Below are positions 30,153-41,318 of a stretch of 64,000 nt of DNA, one piece after another. Below the pieces are notes generated by a model. The model did no database searches. It was not told the origin of the DNA and saw only the letters and a list, made by a program, of their open reading frames with translations. The stretch's first letter is position 1. Each line of letters opens with the position of its first letter. The position numbers and the translations under genes are program-made. Origin of the DNA: Micromonospora citrea (lineage in GTDB: Bacteria; Actinomycetota; Actinomycetes; Mycobacteriales; Micromonosporaceae); the NCBI RefSeq assembly GCF_900090315.1, contig NZ_FMHZ01000002.1, forward strand, positions 1,094,501-1,158,500, given 5' to 3'.

Positions 30153-30641
30153 ATGCCCTCTGAATATGCCAAGTCTCTGGGCGCCCGCCTGCGCTCCATC
30201 CGCCAGCAGCAGGGCCTGTCCCTGCAGGGCGTGGAGGAGAAGTCGAACGGGCGGTGGAAGGCGGTGGTGGTCGGTTCGTACGAGCGCGGCGACCGCGCCG
30301 TCACCGTGTCGCGCCTGGCCGAGCTGGCCGACTTCTACCGCGTTCCCGTCTCGGAGCTGCTGCCCGACGGCAGTGGGGTTCGCCACGAGCCGACCAGCAA
30401 GATCGTGCTGGACCTGGAGCGGCTCTACGACGAGGCCTCCGAGGACCTCGCCTACGTCGCCCGCTACGCCCGGGCCATCCAGCAGCAGCGCGGTGACTAC
30501 AACGGGCGCGTGCTCTCCATCCGCGCCGACGACCTGCGGGCCCTCGCGATCGTCTACGACGCCTCGCCGTCCGGCCTGATCGAGCGGCTCACCGAGCACG
30601 GTGTGCTGGTCGCCGACCCGCGGGCGTTCTTCGCCTCCTGA
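30153..30641 (+). CDS. bldD: BldD, c-di-GMP-responsive developmental regulator
   Basis: Master repressor of sporulation genes in filamentous actinomycetes; dimerises on DNA when bound to tetrameric c-di-GMP. 162 residues. The N-terminal XRE-type DNA-binding domain (residues 5-75) has AKSLGARLRSIRQQQGLSL and VVVGSYERGDRAVTVSRL. The C-terminal domain keeps the c-di-GMP signature RGD (113-115), eight residues, then RADD (124-127). ATG at 30153 (MPSEYAKSLG) fits the family start. Only long plus-strand gene in this part of the window; divergent from pyrR and convergent with nusB. Confidence 0.96.
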   Translation: MPSEYAKSLGARLRSIRQQQGLSLQGVEEKSNGRWKAVVVGSYERGDRAVTVSRLAELADFYRVPVSELLPDGSGVRHEPTSKIVLDLERLYDEASEDLAYVARYARAIQQQRGDYNGRVLSIRADDLRALAIVYDASPSGLIERLTEHGVLVADPRAFFAS

Positions 30642-30653
30642 GGCTCGACGACG

Positions 30654-30687
30654 AGAAGGGCCCGTGCCGGTCGGCACGGGCCCTTCT
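30654..30687. terminator. Bidirectional terminator between bldD and nusB
   Basis: A 15-bp perfect stem (AGAAGGGCCCGTGCC and its complement) with a GGTC loop, 12 nt after the bldD stop and 40 nt after the nusB stop on the other strand. The arm begins AGAA and ends TTCT, giving short U-tracts in both directions. Confidence 0.9.
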
Positions 30688-30727
30688 GTCGTTCGTGTCA
30701 CACGCTCTGCCGACGGTGACGTGCGCG

Positions 30728-31162
30728 TCAGCGGGTGGCGTACTCGGCGATGCGGCCGAGGATGCCGTTGAGGAAGCGCGGCGAGTCGTCGGTCGACATC
30801 TGCCGGGCCAGCTCGACGGCCTCGCTGATCGCCACCGCGTCGTCGATCTCGTCGACGTAGAGCAGCTCGTAGACCGCGATGCGGGCCAGGTTGCGGTCGA
30901 CCACCGGCATCCGGTCGAGCGTCCAGCCCTCGGCGTAGCTGGCGATCACCTCGTCGATCCGGTCGAGGTGGGCGGCCACCCCCTCGACCAGGCTCACCGC
31001 GTATCCCAGGTGCTCGGGGCGGGGCTTCTCGATGCGCTCGATATAGCCGGCGAGCACCTCGACGGGCGGGCGGTCCCGCAGGTCGGCCTCGAAGAGCACG
31101 TCCAGCGCCCGCTTGCGCGCCTTGCGGCGCGCCGGCATCTGCTGCTTGGGACCCTCGGCCAT
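30728..31162 (-). CDS. nusB: Transcription antitermination factor NusB
   Basis: Binds boxA RNA with NusE/S10 in rRNA antitermination. 144 residues, all-helical: ARRKARKRALDVLFEADLR at the N-terminus and the typical VVDRNLARIAVYELLY plus ISEAVELARQMSTDDSPRFLNGIL at the C-terminus. The ATG lies in a TGATG overlap with the efp stop, so it is co-translated with efp. Confidence 0.96.
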   Translation of the reverse strand: MAEGPKQQMPARRKARKRALDVLFEADLRDRPPVEVLAGYIERIEKPRPEHLGYAVSLVEGVAAHLDRIDEVIASYAEGWTLDRMPVVDRNLARIAVYELLYVDEIDDAVAISEAVELARQMSTDDSPRFLNGILGRIAEYATR

Positions 31163-31719
31163 CAGGCGCGGCCGAGGTAACGGCCGTCGCGGGTGTCGAC
31201 CTTGATCTTCTCGCCGGTGGTGATGAAGAGCGGGACCTGGACGGTCGCGCCGGTCTCGACGGTGGCCGGCTTGTTGCCGCCGGTCGACCGGTCGCCCTGC
31301 AGACCGGGCTCGGTGTAGGTGACCTCCAGCACGACGCTGGTCGGCAGCTCGATGTAGAGCGGCACGCCCTCGTGGGTGGCCACGGTCGCCTCGGCCTCCG
31401 GCAGCAGGTAGTTCGCCGCCTCGCCGACCGTGCCGCCGGGCACGGTGATCTGGTCGAACGTCTCCAGATCCATGAAGACGTAGTCCTCGCCGTCGGCGTA
31501 GAGGTACTGCATCGTGCGCTTGTCGACGGTCGCTGTCTCGACCTTGGTGCCCGCGTTGAAGGTCTTGTCGACCACCTTGCCGGACAGCACGTTCTTCAGC
31601 GTGGTACGCACGAACGCACCACCCTTACCAGGCTTGACGTGCTGGAACTCGACGACGGCCCAGAGCTCTCCGTCGAGGTTGAGTACCAGGCCGTTCTTCA
31701 GGTCGTTGGTGGTGGCCAT
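31162..31719 (-). CDS. efp: Elongation factor P
   Basis: Relieves ribosome stalling at polyproline. 185 residues with the three EF-P domains: KOW-like N-terminal domain with the modifiable Lys32 in [13 protein letters not shown], the OB domain with [15 protein letters not shown], and the C-terminal domain ending [13 protein letters not shown]. No modification genes lie nearby. AGGCAGGA precedes the ATG. An AT-rich TAGACT at 31759-31764 (minus strand) is a possible -10. The window encodes several very Pro-rich proteins that would need EF-P. Confidence 0.97.
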   Translation of the reverse strand: MATTNDLKNGLVLNLDGELWAVVEFQHVKPGKGGAFVRTTLKNVLSGKVVDKTFNAGTKVETATVDKRTMQYLYADGEDYVFMDLETFDQITVPGGTVGEAANYLLPEAEATVATHEGVPLYIELPTSVVLEVTYTEPGLQGDRSTGGNKPATVETGATVQVPLFITTGEKIKVDTRDGRYLGRA

Positions 31720-31898
31720 TTCCTGCCTTGATCATCAATTGGCGGACAGACCTGGAAAGTCTACTAGTTGCGCCGAGCACCGCTGCCCGCCGCTGCCCGC
31801 CGCTTTGCGCAGATACCGGTCACCACCCCGCCGGCCGACCGGCCCGACCGCTACTCAGCGCACGCGCCCCCGCCCGTCGGGGAGAACCCCCGCGCGCC

Positions 31899-32022
31899 CT
31901 TTGCTCTGCACCCACGGAGGCACCGCTCACCCTCTGTGACGCACATCGCACACCGGCGCCTCGCGGCCGAAAAAGAAGACGCAGATCACAGGGCCGGTGC
32001 GTATCGGGGTGCAGAGCAAAGC
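31899..32022. repeat. Nested inverted repeat with 15-bp perfect outer arms
   Basis: CTTTGCTCTGCACCC (31899-31913) and its exact complement (32008-32022) are 94 nt apart. Inside them CTGTGA (31934-31939) and TCACAG (31986-31991) form a second, shorter pair in the same register. The spacer includes an A-rich run around 31970-31980. The whole could fold as one long branched hairpin. Confidence 0.8.
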
Positions 32023-32133
32023 GTCCGCGAGCCTTTCGGCCGCCGTCCGGAACGCAGCCACGGAGCGTGACAAGCGCGGAGGTTACTTTCTGTAACGCGC
32101 GCTCGCGGTCGCCCGGCTAGCTGCTTACCTGCT

Positions 32134-32247
32134 CGCCCGGTCCCCCGGCCGCAAGGTCGCCCGGTCCCCCAGCCGCAGGATCGCCCGGTCCCGGCCGCAG
32201 GATCGCCCGGTCCCGGCCGCAGAATCGCCCGGGTCCCCGGCCCTCGG
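32134..32247. repeat. GC-rich tandem repeat, 22-24-bp units
   Basis: The unit CGCCCGGTCCC...GCCGCAGGAT starts at 32134, 32158, 32182, 32204 and 32226 (periods 24, 24, 22, 22). It lies between the aroQ stop and the nested inverted repeat and has no coding potential that I can support. Confidence 0.8.
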
Positions 32248-32373
32248 GCCCTCGGCCCCCCGGTCACCAGATGGCCTGGTTGCCCGCCAACTTCCTCTCC
32301 GCCCACCGGCCCGGTCCGGCCCTGTCGGCGCCGGGCGTCGGCGGCCGGGCGGGGCGAGGGTTCGCCCGCGCCG

Positions 32374-34956
<2,583 letters not shown>

Positions 34957-34977
34957 GGCGCACTCCTGAAAAGCGGG

Positions 34978-35012
34978 CGGAAACCGTCCGGATTCGATCG
35001 TACGGTATTCCG
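34978..35012. promoter_or_regulatory. Imperfect inverted repeat between the WYL regulator and hydrolase
   Basis: CGGAAACCGT (34978-34987) and ACGGTATTCCG (35002-35012) are near-complementary arms (one-base bulge) centred in the 81-bp divergent gap. A likely operator for the WYL protein. Confidence 0.45.
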
Positions 35013-35037
35013 GAGCAACGACAGAGGGAGATCGCAG

Positions 35038-35766
35038 ATGGCGACGTTCGTGCTGGTTCCGGGGTTCTGGCTGGGTGGCTGGGCGTGGCGGGAGGTCACC
35101 TCCGCGCTGCGCGAACGGGGGCACGAGGTGCACCCGGTGACGCTGACCGGGGTGGCCGAGCGCGCCCACCTCGCCGGTCCCGAGGTGGGGCTGGAGACGC
35201 ACACCACCGACATCGTCCGGCTGATCGAGATGGAGGACCTGCACGACGTGGTGCTGGTCGGGCACTCCGGGGGCGGGCTGCCGGTGACCCAGGCGGCGGA
35301 CCGCGTCCCGGACCGGATCGCCCGGGTGGTCTACGTGGAGAGCGGGCCGATGCCGGACGGCATGTCGCAGTTCGACAGCAACCCGCCGGAGGAGCAGGAG
35401 CGGCTGCGCGCCCGGATCGGCGACGGGCACCTGTTGCCCCCGCCCGCCTGGGACCCGGCCGAGGACCCGGAGAACCTGGCCGGCCTGGATCCCGCCGCGC
35501 TCGAACTGCTGCGGCGGCGGACCACGCCCCACCCGCTGCGCGCCGCCACCGACCCCGTGCGCCGCACCGGCGGTCGCACGGTGCCGACCGCGCTGGTGGC
35601 CAGCACCTTCCCGCTCGAGGTGGTGGAGGGCATGATCGCCCAGGGGCACCCGTTCTTCGCCGGCCTGGCCGGCGGCCAGTTGCACGCGCTGCCCACCGGG
35701 CACTGGCCGATGCTCAGCGAGCCGAAGAGGCTGGCCGACGTCCTCGACCGCATCGCGGGAAGCTGA
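35038..35766 (+). CDS. Alpha/beta-hydrolase family protein
   Basis: 242 residues, no signal peptide. N-terminal ATFVLVPGFWLGGWAW carries the oxyanion loop; the nucleophile elbow is VLVGHSGGGLPV; the catalytic His lies in LPTGHWPMLSEP near the C-terminus. The acid residue is not certain. It resembles the salicylate esterase/hydroxynitrile lyase-like branch of actinobacterial esterases, but the substrate is unknown. AGGGAG precedes the ATG. Divergent from the WYL regulator, which probably controls it. Confidence 0.85.
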   Translation: MATFVLVPGFWLGGWAWREVTSALRERGHEVHPVTLTGVAERAHLAGPEVGLETHTTDIVRLIEMEDLHDVVLVGHSGGGLPVTQAADRVPDRIARVVYVESGPMPDGMSQFDSNPPEEQERLRARIGDGHLLPPPAWDPAEDPENLAGLDPAALELLRRRTTPHPLRAATDPVRRTGGRTVPTALVASTFPLEVVEGMIAQGHPFFAGLAGGQLHALPTGHWPMLSEPKRLADVLDRIAGS

Positions 35767-35815
35767 CCGACGCGGTCGGCCGGCCGCTCCGGGCGGCGCA
35801 CCAGCTGACGTGCGG

Positions 35816-35844
35816 CGCCGCTGCCGGCCCGGCGGGCAGCGGCG
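35816..35844. terminator. Hairpin between converging hydrolase and aroK
   Basis: A 10-bp perfect stem (CGCCGCTGCC and complement) with a 9-nt loop, 50 nt after the hydrolase stop and 47 nt beyond the aroK stop, between convergent genes. No T-run. Confidence 0.5.
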
Positions 35845-35890
35845 TGGTCGGCCGCGCGGGCCGCGCGGCGAGGTCGTGACCGGCCGGCGC

Positions 35891-36394
35891 TCAGCGCTTC
35901 AGCAGCGCCGCGATCTCGGCGGCGATCTCCTGCGGGGCCCGCCCGTCGGTGGTCACCGTCGCGGTGGCCACCTCGGCGTAGAGGGGTCGACGCTGGTCCA
36001 GCAGGTGCTTCAGCGTGGCCCGCGGGTTGAGCGCCAGCAGCGGCCGGCCCGCGCCCAGCCCGACCCGCCGCACCGCGTCGGACAGCTCGACGGAGAGATG
36101 GACCACGGGGTGCCCGACCAGGGCGGCGCGGTTCTCCTCGGCGAGGACCGCGCCCCCGCCGAGGGCGAGCACCCCGTCGCAGGAGGCCAGCGCCGCCGCC
36201 ACCGCGGCCCGTTCGAGGGTACGGAAGTGCTCCTCGCCCTCGTCGATGAAGATCTCGGAGATCGGCTTGCCGGCCAGCCGCACGATGTCCAGGTCGGTGT
36301 CGCGGAACTCCACCCCGAGCAGGTCGGCGAGCGCCTGCCCGACCGTGGTCTTGCCGGAGCCCGGCGCCCCGACCAGTACGCAGACCGGCGCCAT
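35891..36394 (-). CDS. aroK: Shikimate kinase
   Basis: Phosphorylates shikimate at O3 with ATP. 167 residues: Walker A VLVGAPGSGKTTVG, DTDLDIVRLAGKPI (shikimate-binding Asp), FRTLE (Arg of the substrate site), ALGGGAV and a LID region RRPLYAE. An in-frame GTG at 36403 would add three residues; the ATG at 36394 (MAPVCVLVG) fits the family better. It lies 46 nt after aroC. Confidence 0.95.
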   Translation of the reverse strand: MAPVCVLVGAPGSGKTTVGQALADLLGVEFRDTDLDIVRLAGKPISEIFIDEGEEHFRTLERAAVAAALASCDGVLALGGGAVLAEENRAALVGHPVVHLSVELSDAVRRVGLGAGRPLLALNPRATLKHLLDQRRPLYAEVATATVTTDGRAPQEIAAEIAALLKR

Positions 36395-36440
36395 CAGCGG
36401 CACCGCCCGCCGCCCGCCCGGACCGCCCGCTGTCGGGCGC

Positions 36441-37619
36441 TCACCGGATCACCAGCGCGTCGAGGTAGCCGGCCAGGTTGCGGCGGATCTCGACGACCGA
36501 GTCGCCGCCGAACTTCTCGGTGGCGGCCTCGGCCAGCACCAGCGCCACCATGGCCTCGGCCACGACGGCGGCGGCGGGCACCGCGCAGACGTCGGAACGC
36601 TGGTTGATCGCGGTGGCCGGCTCGCCGGTGGTGACGTCCACGGTGGACAGGGCCCGGTTCAGCGACGAGATCGGCTTCATCGCGGCCTTGACCCGCAGCG
36701 GCTCGCCGGTGGTGATGCCGCCCTCCAGCCCGCCGGCCCGGTCGGTGACCCGGCGCACACCCGTGGCGGTGGGGATGATCTCGTCGTGCGCCTCCGAGCC
36801 CCGGGTACGCGCCTGCTGCCAGCCGTCCCCGATCTCGACGCCCTTGATGGCCTGGATGGACATCAGCGCGGTGGCGAGCCGGGCGTCGAGCTTGCGGTCC
36901 CACTGCACGTGGCTGCCCAGGCCCGGCGGCACCCCGTACGCCAGCACCTCGACCACGCCGCCCAGGGTGTCGGCGGCCTTCTTCGCGGCGTCGACCTCGG
37001 CGACCATCCGGGCGCTGGCCTCGGGGTCGAGGCAGCGCAGCGGGTCGGCGTCGATGCGATCGGCGTCGGCCGGCGCCGGGCGCAGCCCGGGCTTGGCGGC
37101 GACCGGGCCCAGCTCGACCACGTGGGAGACGATCTCGATGCCGAGGGCCTGCCGGAGCAGCGCCTTGGCCACCGTGCCCACCGCGACCCGGGCGGCGGTC
37201 TCCCGGGCGCTGGCCCGCTCCAGGATGGGCCGGGCGTCGGTGTGGCCGTATTTCTGCATGCCGGCCAGGTCGGCGTGGCCCGGGCGGGGCCGGGTCAGCG
37301 GCGCGTTGCGCGCCTGCCCGGCCAGCTCGTCGGGGTCGACCGGGTCGGCGGCCATCACGGTGCGCCACTTCGGCCACTCGGAGTTGCCGACCCGGATCGC
37401 GACCGGGCTGCCGATGGTCACCCCGTGCCGGAGCCCGCCGATGATCTCGACCTCGTCCTGCTCGAACGACATCCGGGCGCCCCGGCCGTAGCCGAGCCGG
37501 CGCCGGGCCAGCTCGCCCGCGATCTCCCCGGTGGTCACCTCGACACCGGCGGGCACGCCCTCCAGCATCGCCACGAGGGCGGGCCCGTGCGATTCCCCTG
37601 CAGTCAACCAGCGCAACAC
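36441..37619 (-). CDS. aroC: Chorismate synthase
   Basis: Final shikimate-pathway step, FMN-dependent. 392 residues: [21 protein letters not shown] with the active-site His, the [11 protein letters not shown] block, [16 protein letters not shown] and DALVIR at the C-terminus. GTG start at 37619. The 141 bp before it hold only GC-rich sequence (CCGG-rich, a small ATCCGG/CCGGAT hairpin at 37726-37740) after the last gene of the glycan island. Confidence 0.97.
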   Translation of the reverse strand: MLRWLTAGESHGPALVAMLEGVPAGVEVTTGEIAGELARRRLGYGRGARMSFEQDEVEIIGGLRHGVTIGSPVAIRVGNSEWPKWRTVMAADPVDPDELAGQARNAPLTRPRPGHADLAGMQKYGHTDARPILERASARETAARVAVGTVAKALLRQALGIEIVSHVVELGPVAAKPGLRPAPADADRIDADPLRCLDPEASARMVAEVDAAKKAADTLGGVVEVLAYGVPPGLGSHVQWDRKLDARLATALMSIQAIKGVEIGDGWQQARTRGSEAHDEIIPTATGVRRVTDRAGGLEGGITTGEPLRVKAAMKPISSLNRALSTVDVTTGEPATAINQRSDVCAVPAAAVVAEAMVALVLAEAATEKFGGDSVVEIRRNLAGYLDALVIR

Positions 37620-37760
37620 AGCGGTCAGTCTGTCACGCCCGGTGGCCGCCGCCGTGCGGTCCCCGCCGCGTCCCGCCCTGCGGACGCCGCCGTCCGCCGG
37701 CCGGCCGGCGGGCCGGCGGGCCGGAATCCGGGTGCCGGATCCCGGGTCGCCCGCCCGTCC

Positions 37761-38681
37761 TCAGATGCCCCGGCCGCGCCTGTGCAGGGTGCGCAGCACC
37801 GCGTCGGCGCGGACCATCCGCCCGGCCACCGCGAGGGCGAGGTAGGCCCTCGGCTCGCGCGGGTTGCGCCGGATGGTGTGCCGGGCCCAGCGCATCGCGC
37901 CCCGCCGGTCACCGGACGCGGCCCGCGCGAAGGCGATCTGACCGGTGACCCGCGCCTCGCCGGCCGGCTGGGTGCCGAACTCGGGGTAGCGCTCCAGCAG
38001 CCACTGCAACGCCTCCGAGATGGTGTCCCAGCGCTGCGCGAAGTAGGAGCGCTTGTGCCAGCGCACCAGCACGTACGGCGTGCGGTGGTTGACCAGCGGC
38101 GCGCTGCGGGCGGCCCGGAGCAGGAACTCGTAGTCCTCCGCGTAGCTGCCGGGGATCTCCTCGTCGACCAGCCCGAACCCGTCGCGCAGCGCGGCGGCGC
38201 GGATCAGGAAGGTGGACGGGTGCAGCTCGGTCATCCGGTCGCGCAGCAGGTCGGCCAGGGTGACCGCGTCCATGGGCAGCACCCGGTCGACGGTGTGCCC
38301 GTCGTAGCTGACCCGGATGCCGCAGCAGACGAACTCCGCGTCGGGCGCGGCGGCGAGCGCCTCGACCTGGGCGCGCAGCTTGCCGGGCAGCCACTCGTCG
38401 TCGTCGTCGCAGAACGCGACCAGCTCTCCGGTGGCCGCCAGGATGCCCGAGTTGCGGGCGCCGGCCAGGCCCGGGGTGCGGGTGTTGCGGATGACCCGCA
38501 CCGACCGGTCCGGGCGGGACAGCTCGGCCAGCGAGGCGTCGGGCTCGGACCGGTCGTGGACGACCACCACCTCGACCGGGCCGGGGTGCTCCTGGTCGAG
38601 GACGGCGCGCACGGCGGCCCGCAGCAACTCCGGGCGGTCCCGGGTCGGCACCACCACACTGACGCTCGGGTGCTCGCTCAT
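37761..38681 (-). CDS. Family 2 glycosyltransferase
   Basis: 306-residue GT-A enzyme. N-terminal VSVVVPTRDRPELLRAAVRA, GLAGARNSGILAATGELVAF and the metal-binding FCDDDDEW give a clear GT2 fold; the later EDYEFLLRAA is the expected acceptor/base region. A C-terminal helical part (residues 235-306, VTGQIAFARAASGDRRGAMR) looks like a short TPR-like extension. No membrane segment. Donor and acceptor unknown. ATG overlaps the PssE-like stop by 4 bp. Last gene of the glycan island in transcription order. Confidence 0.9.
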   Translation of the reverse strand: MSEHPSVSVVVPTRDRPELLRAAVRAVLDQEHPGPVEVVVVHDRSEPDASLAELSRPDRSVRVIRNTRTPGLAGARNSGILAATGELVAFCDDDDEWLPGKLRAQVEALAAAPDAEFVCCGIRVSYDGHTVDRVLPMDAVTLADLLRDRMTELHPSTFLIRAAALRDGFGLVDEEIPGSYAEDYEFLLRAARSAPLVNHRTPYVLVRWHKRSYFAQRWDTISEALQWLLERYPEFGTQPAGEARVTGQIAFARAASGDRRGAMRWARHTIRRNPREPRAYLALAVAGRMVRADAVLRTLHRRGRGI

Positions 38682-39361
38682 CGCCGCTCTCCGTTCCGGC
38701 CCGGCCGCGCCCACGGCCGCCACCTCGTCCGCTGCCGCCGTCCGGTCGACGCGGCCACCAGTTCCTCCACGATCCGTCCCACCTGCTCCACGGCGGCCCG
38801 GCGCGCCTCGGCGGCCCCCCGGTCGGCCGCCACGGCGAACCGGGACGGGTCGGCCAGCCCCGCGTCGAGCGCCGCGAACAGCTCCTCCCGGGTCTCGGCC
38901 AGCGCCACCATGCCCGCCGCGCCCAGCCGGCGGGCGAAGAGTTGCTGGTGGTCGTCGACGTGCTCGCCCCGCGCCGGGTCGCGGGGCACCACGATCGGCA
39001 GGCGACCGTGCCGGCGGGCCTCCAGGATGGTGGCCGGCCCACCGTGGCAGACGACCAGGTCGGCCTCGGCCATGGCGGCCTGGAGCGCGTCGTGGCCGAG
39101 GAACGGCACCGCCCCCGGCACGCCGGCCGCCGGCGTGTGCCCGTGTTGGACGGTCGATGCGACGTCGGTGCCGCGACGCCACTCCGCGAGCCAGCCGACC
39201 AGCCGGGTGAAGGGGTGCTTGTCGGTGCCGACGGCGACGAGCAGCCGCAGCCGGGCGACGTCGGCGTCGCGAGGGCGGGGCACCCGGTTGACCTGCGACG
39301 GGCGGGACCGGCCGGGTGCGAGCCGGTGCGCGGGGGCGGGGGCGGTGCTCTCGGCGTTCAC
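38678..39361 (-). CDS. PssE/Alg13-like glycosyltransferase subunit
   Basis: 227 residues, equal to the C-terminal, donor-binding half of a GT28 (MurG-like) enzyme. LLVAVGTDKHPFTRLV at the start; VVCHGGPATILEARRHGRLP and VVPRDPARGEHVDDHQ are the diagnostic nucleotide-sugar motifs. PssE works as a complex with PssD (the adjacent gene), which anchors it to the membrane; in rhizobia the pair adds a glucuronic acid residue to lipid-linked sugar, and eukaryotic Alg13/Alg14 is the equivalent. The sugar here is unknown. GTG overlaps the PssD-like stop (GTGA). The first about 35 residues and the Arg-rich tail are not conserved. Confidence 0.85.
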   Translation of the reverse strand: MNAESTAPAPAHRLAPGRSRPSQVNRVPRPRDADVARLRLLVAVGTDKHPFTRLVGWLAEWRRGTDVASTVQHGHTPAAGVPGAVPFLGHDALQAAMAEADLVVCHGGPATILEARRHGRLPIVVPRDPARGEHVDDHQQLFARRLGAAGMVALAETREELFAALDAGLADPSRFAVAADRGAAEARRAAVEQVGRIVEELVAASTGRRQRTRWRPWARPGRNGERR

Positions 39362-39840
39362 AGCAGGGTCCCCACGACGGTGGCCTCCGGGTACTGGCGG
39401 CGCTGCTCCTCCCACTGCACGAGCATCGCGGACAGGAACGGGCGGCAGAGCCGGGCGGTCAGGGTCGGGGTGTCGATGCGGTCGTACACCTCGATGTAGA
39501 CGGTCGGGACGCGCCGCAGCCGGGCGAGCACCACGAACGGAACGGCGACCCCGGCCCCGGTGGTCACCACGGCGGCGACCCGGCGCGAGCGCAGCACCCG
39601 CCAGGCGAGTACGGCGTTGCGCAGCAGGTTCGGCACGTTGCGGGTGGTCGGGTGGTGCGCCGGGACGAGTTCCTCCCCGGCGAGCAGCGAGACGGCCTCG
39701 GGCGTGTCGAAGGTGACCCAGCACCGGTGCCAGCGTTCGTACCAGGGCCGCAGGGCGAGCAGTTGGGCCAGGTGGCCGCCGCTGGACCCCACCAGGAGCA
39801 GGACGCCGGGATCACGGGCGTCCTCGATTGTCGTTTCCAC
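39358..39840 (-). CDS. PssD/Alg14-like glycosyltransferase subunit
   Basis: 160 residues, the membrane-recruiting, acceptor-side half of a split GT28 enzyme. VLLLVGSSGGHLAQLLAL matches the Alg14 N-terminal SGGH motif, and VTTGAGVAVPFVVLARLRRVPTVYIE is spread over the family core with a hydrophobic stretch. GTG at 39840 was chosen because GGGGAG lies 6 nt upstream; the frame is open back to 39897. It overlaps its partner by 4 bp. A 224-bp gap (39841-40064) without a gene separates this sub-operon from the kinase gene. Confidence 0.85.
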   Translation of the reverse strand: METTIEDARDPGVLLLVGSSGGHLAQLLALRPWYERWHRCWVTFDTPEAVSLLAGEELVPAHHPTTRNVPNLLRNAVLAWRVLRSRRVAAVVTTGAGVAVPFVVLARLRRVPTVYIEVYDRIDTPTLTARLCRPFLSAMLVQWEEQRRQYPEATVVGTLL

Positions 39841-40064
39841 GCGACTCCCCACACGTGCGCTTGGAGTTTCGGTCGGCGCCACCCGACAGCAGATCACAGG
39901 TCCGGCGGCCGTCGGAACAGGCGACCGGGCCGCGAGCCGATCTCCGCGGGTGGCGGAACGGGTGCGCCGCGCCGCCGTCGGCCACCGACGGTCGTCACGA
40001 CCAGGAGTTTCCGCGTCACCGTCCGAAGCGGACCTTGACGCTCGATCTCGCCGGATCGGGCGGA

Positions 40065-41318
40065 TCAGCCGCTATGTCGTTTCTCGACGACGTCCAACAG
40101 GGCGGGATGCAGCGCCGCGTTCCAGCCCGCGCCCGCATCGGCGAGCCGCCAGGTGCGCAGCCACATCTCCAGCAGGTAGCCGTCGGCCACCAGCCGGCGC
40201 GCCGCCGGATCGAGCCCCAGCCCGGCACCGTGCCGGTCGAGGTGGGCGTCGACGGCCCGCGCCGCCGTCGCCGCCGGCTCGCCGCGCAGCACCAGGGCGC
40301 GCTGGAACGCGTCGTGCGCCAGGTCGAAACCGAGCGGCACGTCCGGCCCGCTGTGCTCCCAGTCCCAGGCGACCAGCCCGTCGGCGTGCACGCCGAGGTT
40401 CCACGGCACCCAGTCGCCGTGCCAGTGCCCGAACTCGACGGTCGTGTCGCCGTGCCGGCGGGCCAGCGCGGCCACGGCGGCGACGGCCCGGGCCCCGTCG
40501 GGCGTGCCGGCGGCGGCGCGCTCCGCCTCGGCGACCAGCCGGGCCAGGAAGGCCGACCCGGCCAGCGGGCGCGGCGGCGCCGGCGGCCTGCCCCGGCGGG
40601 CCACCGCGAGCAACGCCGCCAGCCGCGGCGGATCGTCGGCCGGCACCCCCCGCACGTCCGACGGCAACGGCTCGACCAGCGCGATCACCTGCCCCGCCAC
40701 GGCCACCTCGGCCAGCAGCCGGGGCGCCGCCGGATGGTCGGGCGTGCCGGCCACCCGAGGCAGCTCGCGCAGCGCCGCCGCCTCCGTGGACACCAGCGCC
40801 CGGGTGGCGCCGTTCCAGCCGATCTTCGCGTAGCCGAGAGGGCGGCCGGCCGGGTCGAACAGTTGCAGGGTCGGCTTGTGGTTCGGGTCCGGCGGCCGGA
40901 CACCGCAGGCCGCGTGTACCGCCGGCCCACCGGCCAGCCGGCGCGCCAGCAGCACCTCGTCGGCGGCGAGACCGCCGGGCAGCCACACCGTCAGCCGTGG
41001 GAACGGGGCCAGGTCGAGGGCGCCGACCCGGGCGAGCCCGCCGAGCACGGCCCGCACCGCACGGACCTTCGGCGGGCGCAGCGCGTTGTACGCCAGCAGC
41101 GAGGCGGCCGTGGCCCGGGGCGCGCCGAGCGGCAGCAGGAACCGGGCCCGGGCGACCGACGGGACGACCGCGTACCGGGCGGCTGCGCGGTGGCCGGGCG
41201 GCGGTGGGCCGCCCACGGTCAGCGCGATCCGCTCGTCGCCGAACACCGCCCGGGTGACCCAGCCCAGCCCGTCCGCCCGGGACCGGGGGTCGGCCGGCGC
41301 GGCGACCCGCGCCGTCAC
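40065..41318 (-). CDS. APH-fold phosphotransferase in the glycan island
   Basis: 417 residues. The C-terminal two thirds are an aminoglycoside-phosphotransferase/choline-kinase-like fold: LGYAKIGWN with a likely ATP-binding Lys165, catalytic loop FGHWHGDWVPWNL (HGDxxxxN, 300-307) and the metal Asp in VAWDWEHSG (319-321). The first about 140 residues have no motif that I recognise. The substrate is unknown; the position between sulfotransferase and glycosyltransferases suggests phosphorylation of a sugar or glycan, whereas antibiotic resistance is less likely. GTG overlaps the sulfotransferase stop (GTGA). Confidence 0.75.
   Translation of the reverse strand: MTARVAAPADPRSRADGLGWVTRAVFGDERIALTVGGPPPPGHRAAARYAVVPSVARARFLLPLGAPRATAASLLAYNALRPPKVRAVRAVLGGLARVGALDLAPFPRLTVWLPGGLAADEVLLARRLAGGPAVHAACGVRPPDPNHKPTLQLFDPAGRPLGYAKIGWNGATRALVSTEAAALRELPRVAGTPDHPAAPRLLAEVAVAGQVIALVEPLPSDVRGVPADDPPRLAALLAVARRGRPPAPPRPLAGSAFLARLVAEAERAAAGTPDGARAVAAVAALARRHGDTTVEFGHWHGDWVPWNLGVHADGLVAWDWEHSGPDVPLGFDLAHDAFQRALVLRGEPAATAARAVDAHLDRHGAGLGLDPAARRLVADGYLLEMWLRTWRLADAGAGWNAALHPALLDVVEKRHSG

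Larger units (their letters stand above)
31720..32373. other. 654-bp gene-free stretch upstream of efp
   Basis: I see no convincing coding frame here: open frames are short, Arg/Pro/Ala-rich, and present on both strands. It holds the probable efp promoter near 31760, a nested inverted repeat (31899-32022) and a GC-rich tandem repeat (32134-32247), and it ends at the aroQ stop. A non-coding RNA from the inverted repeat is possible but unproven. Confidence 0.7.

Noticed and set aside
31728..32120. Small plus-strand ORFs upstream of efp
   Set aside because: No ribosome binding site, no conserved motif, low-complexity Arg/Pro/Ala composition; they cover the inverted repeat.
40065..41318. Aminoglycoside resistance gene
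   Set aside because: Only the kinase fold is shared; the overlap with sulfotransferase and glycan genes argues for glycan metabolism.
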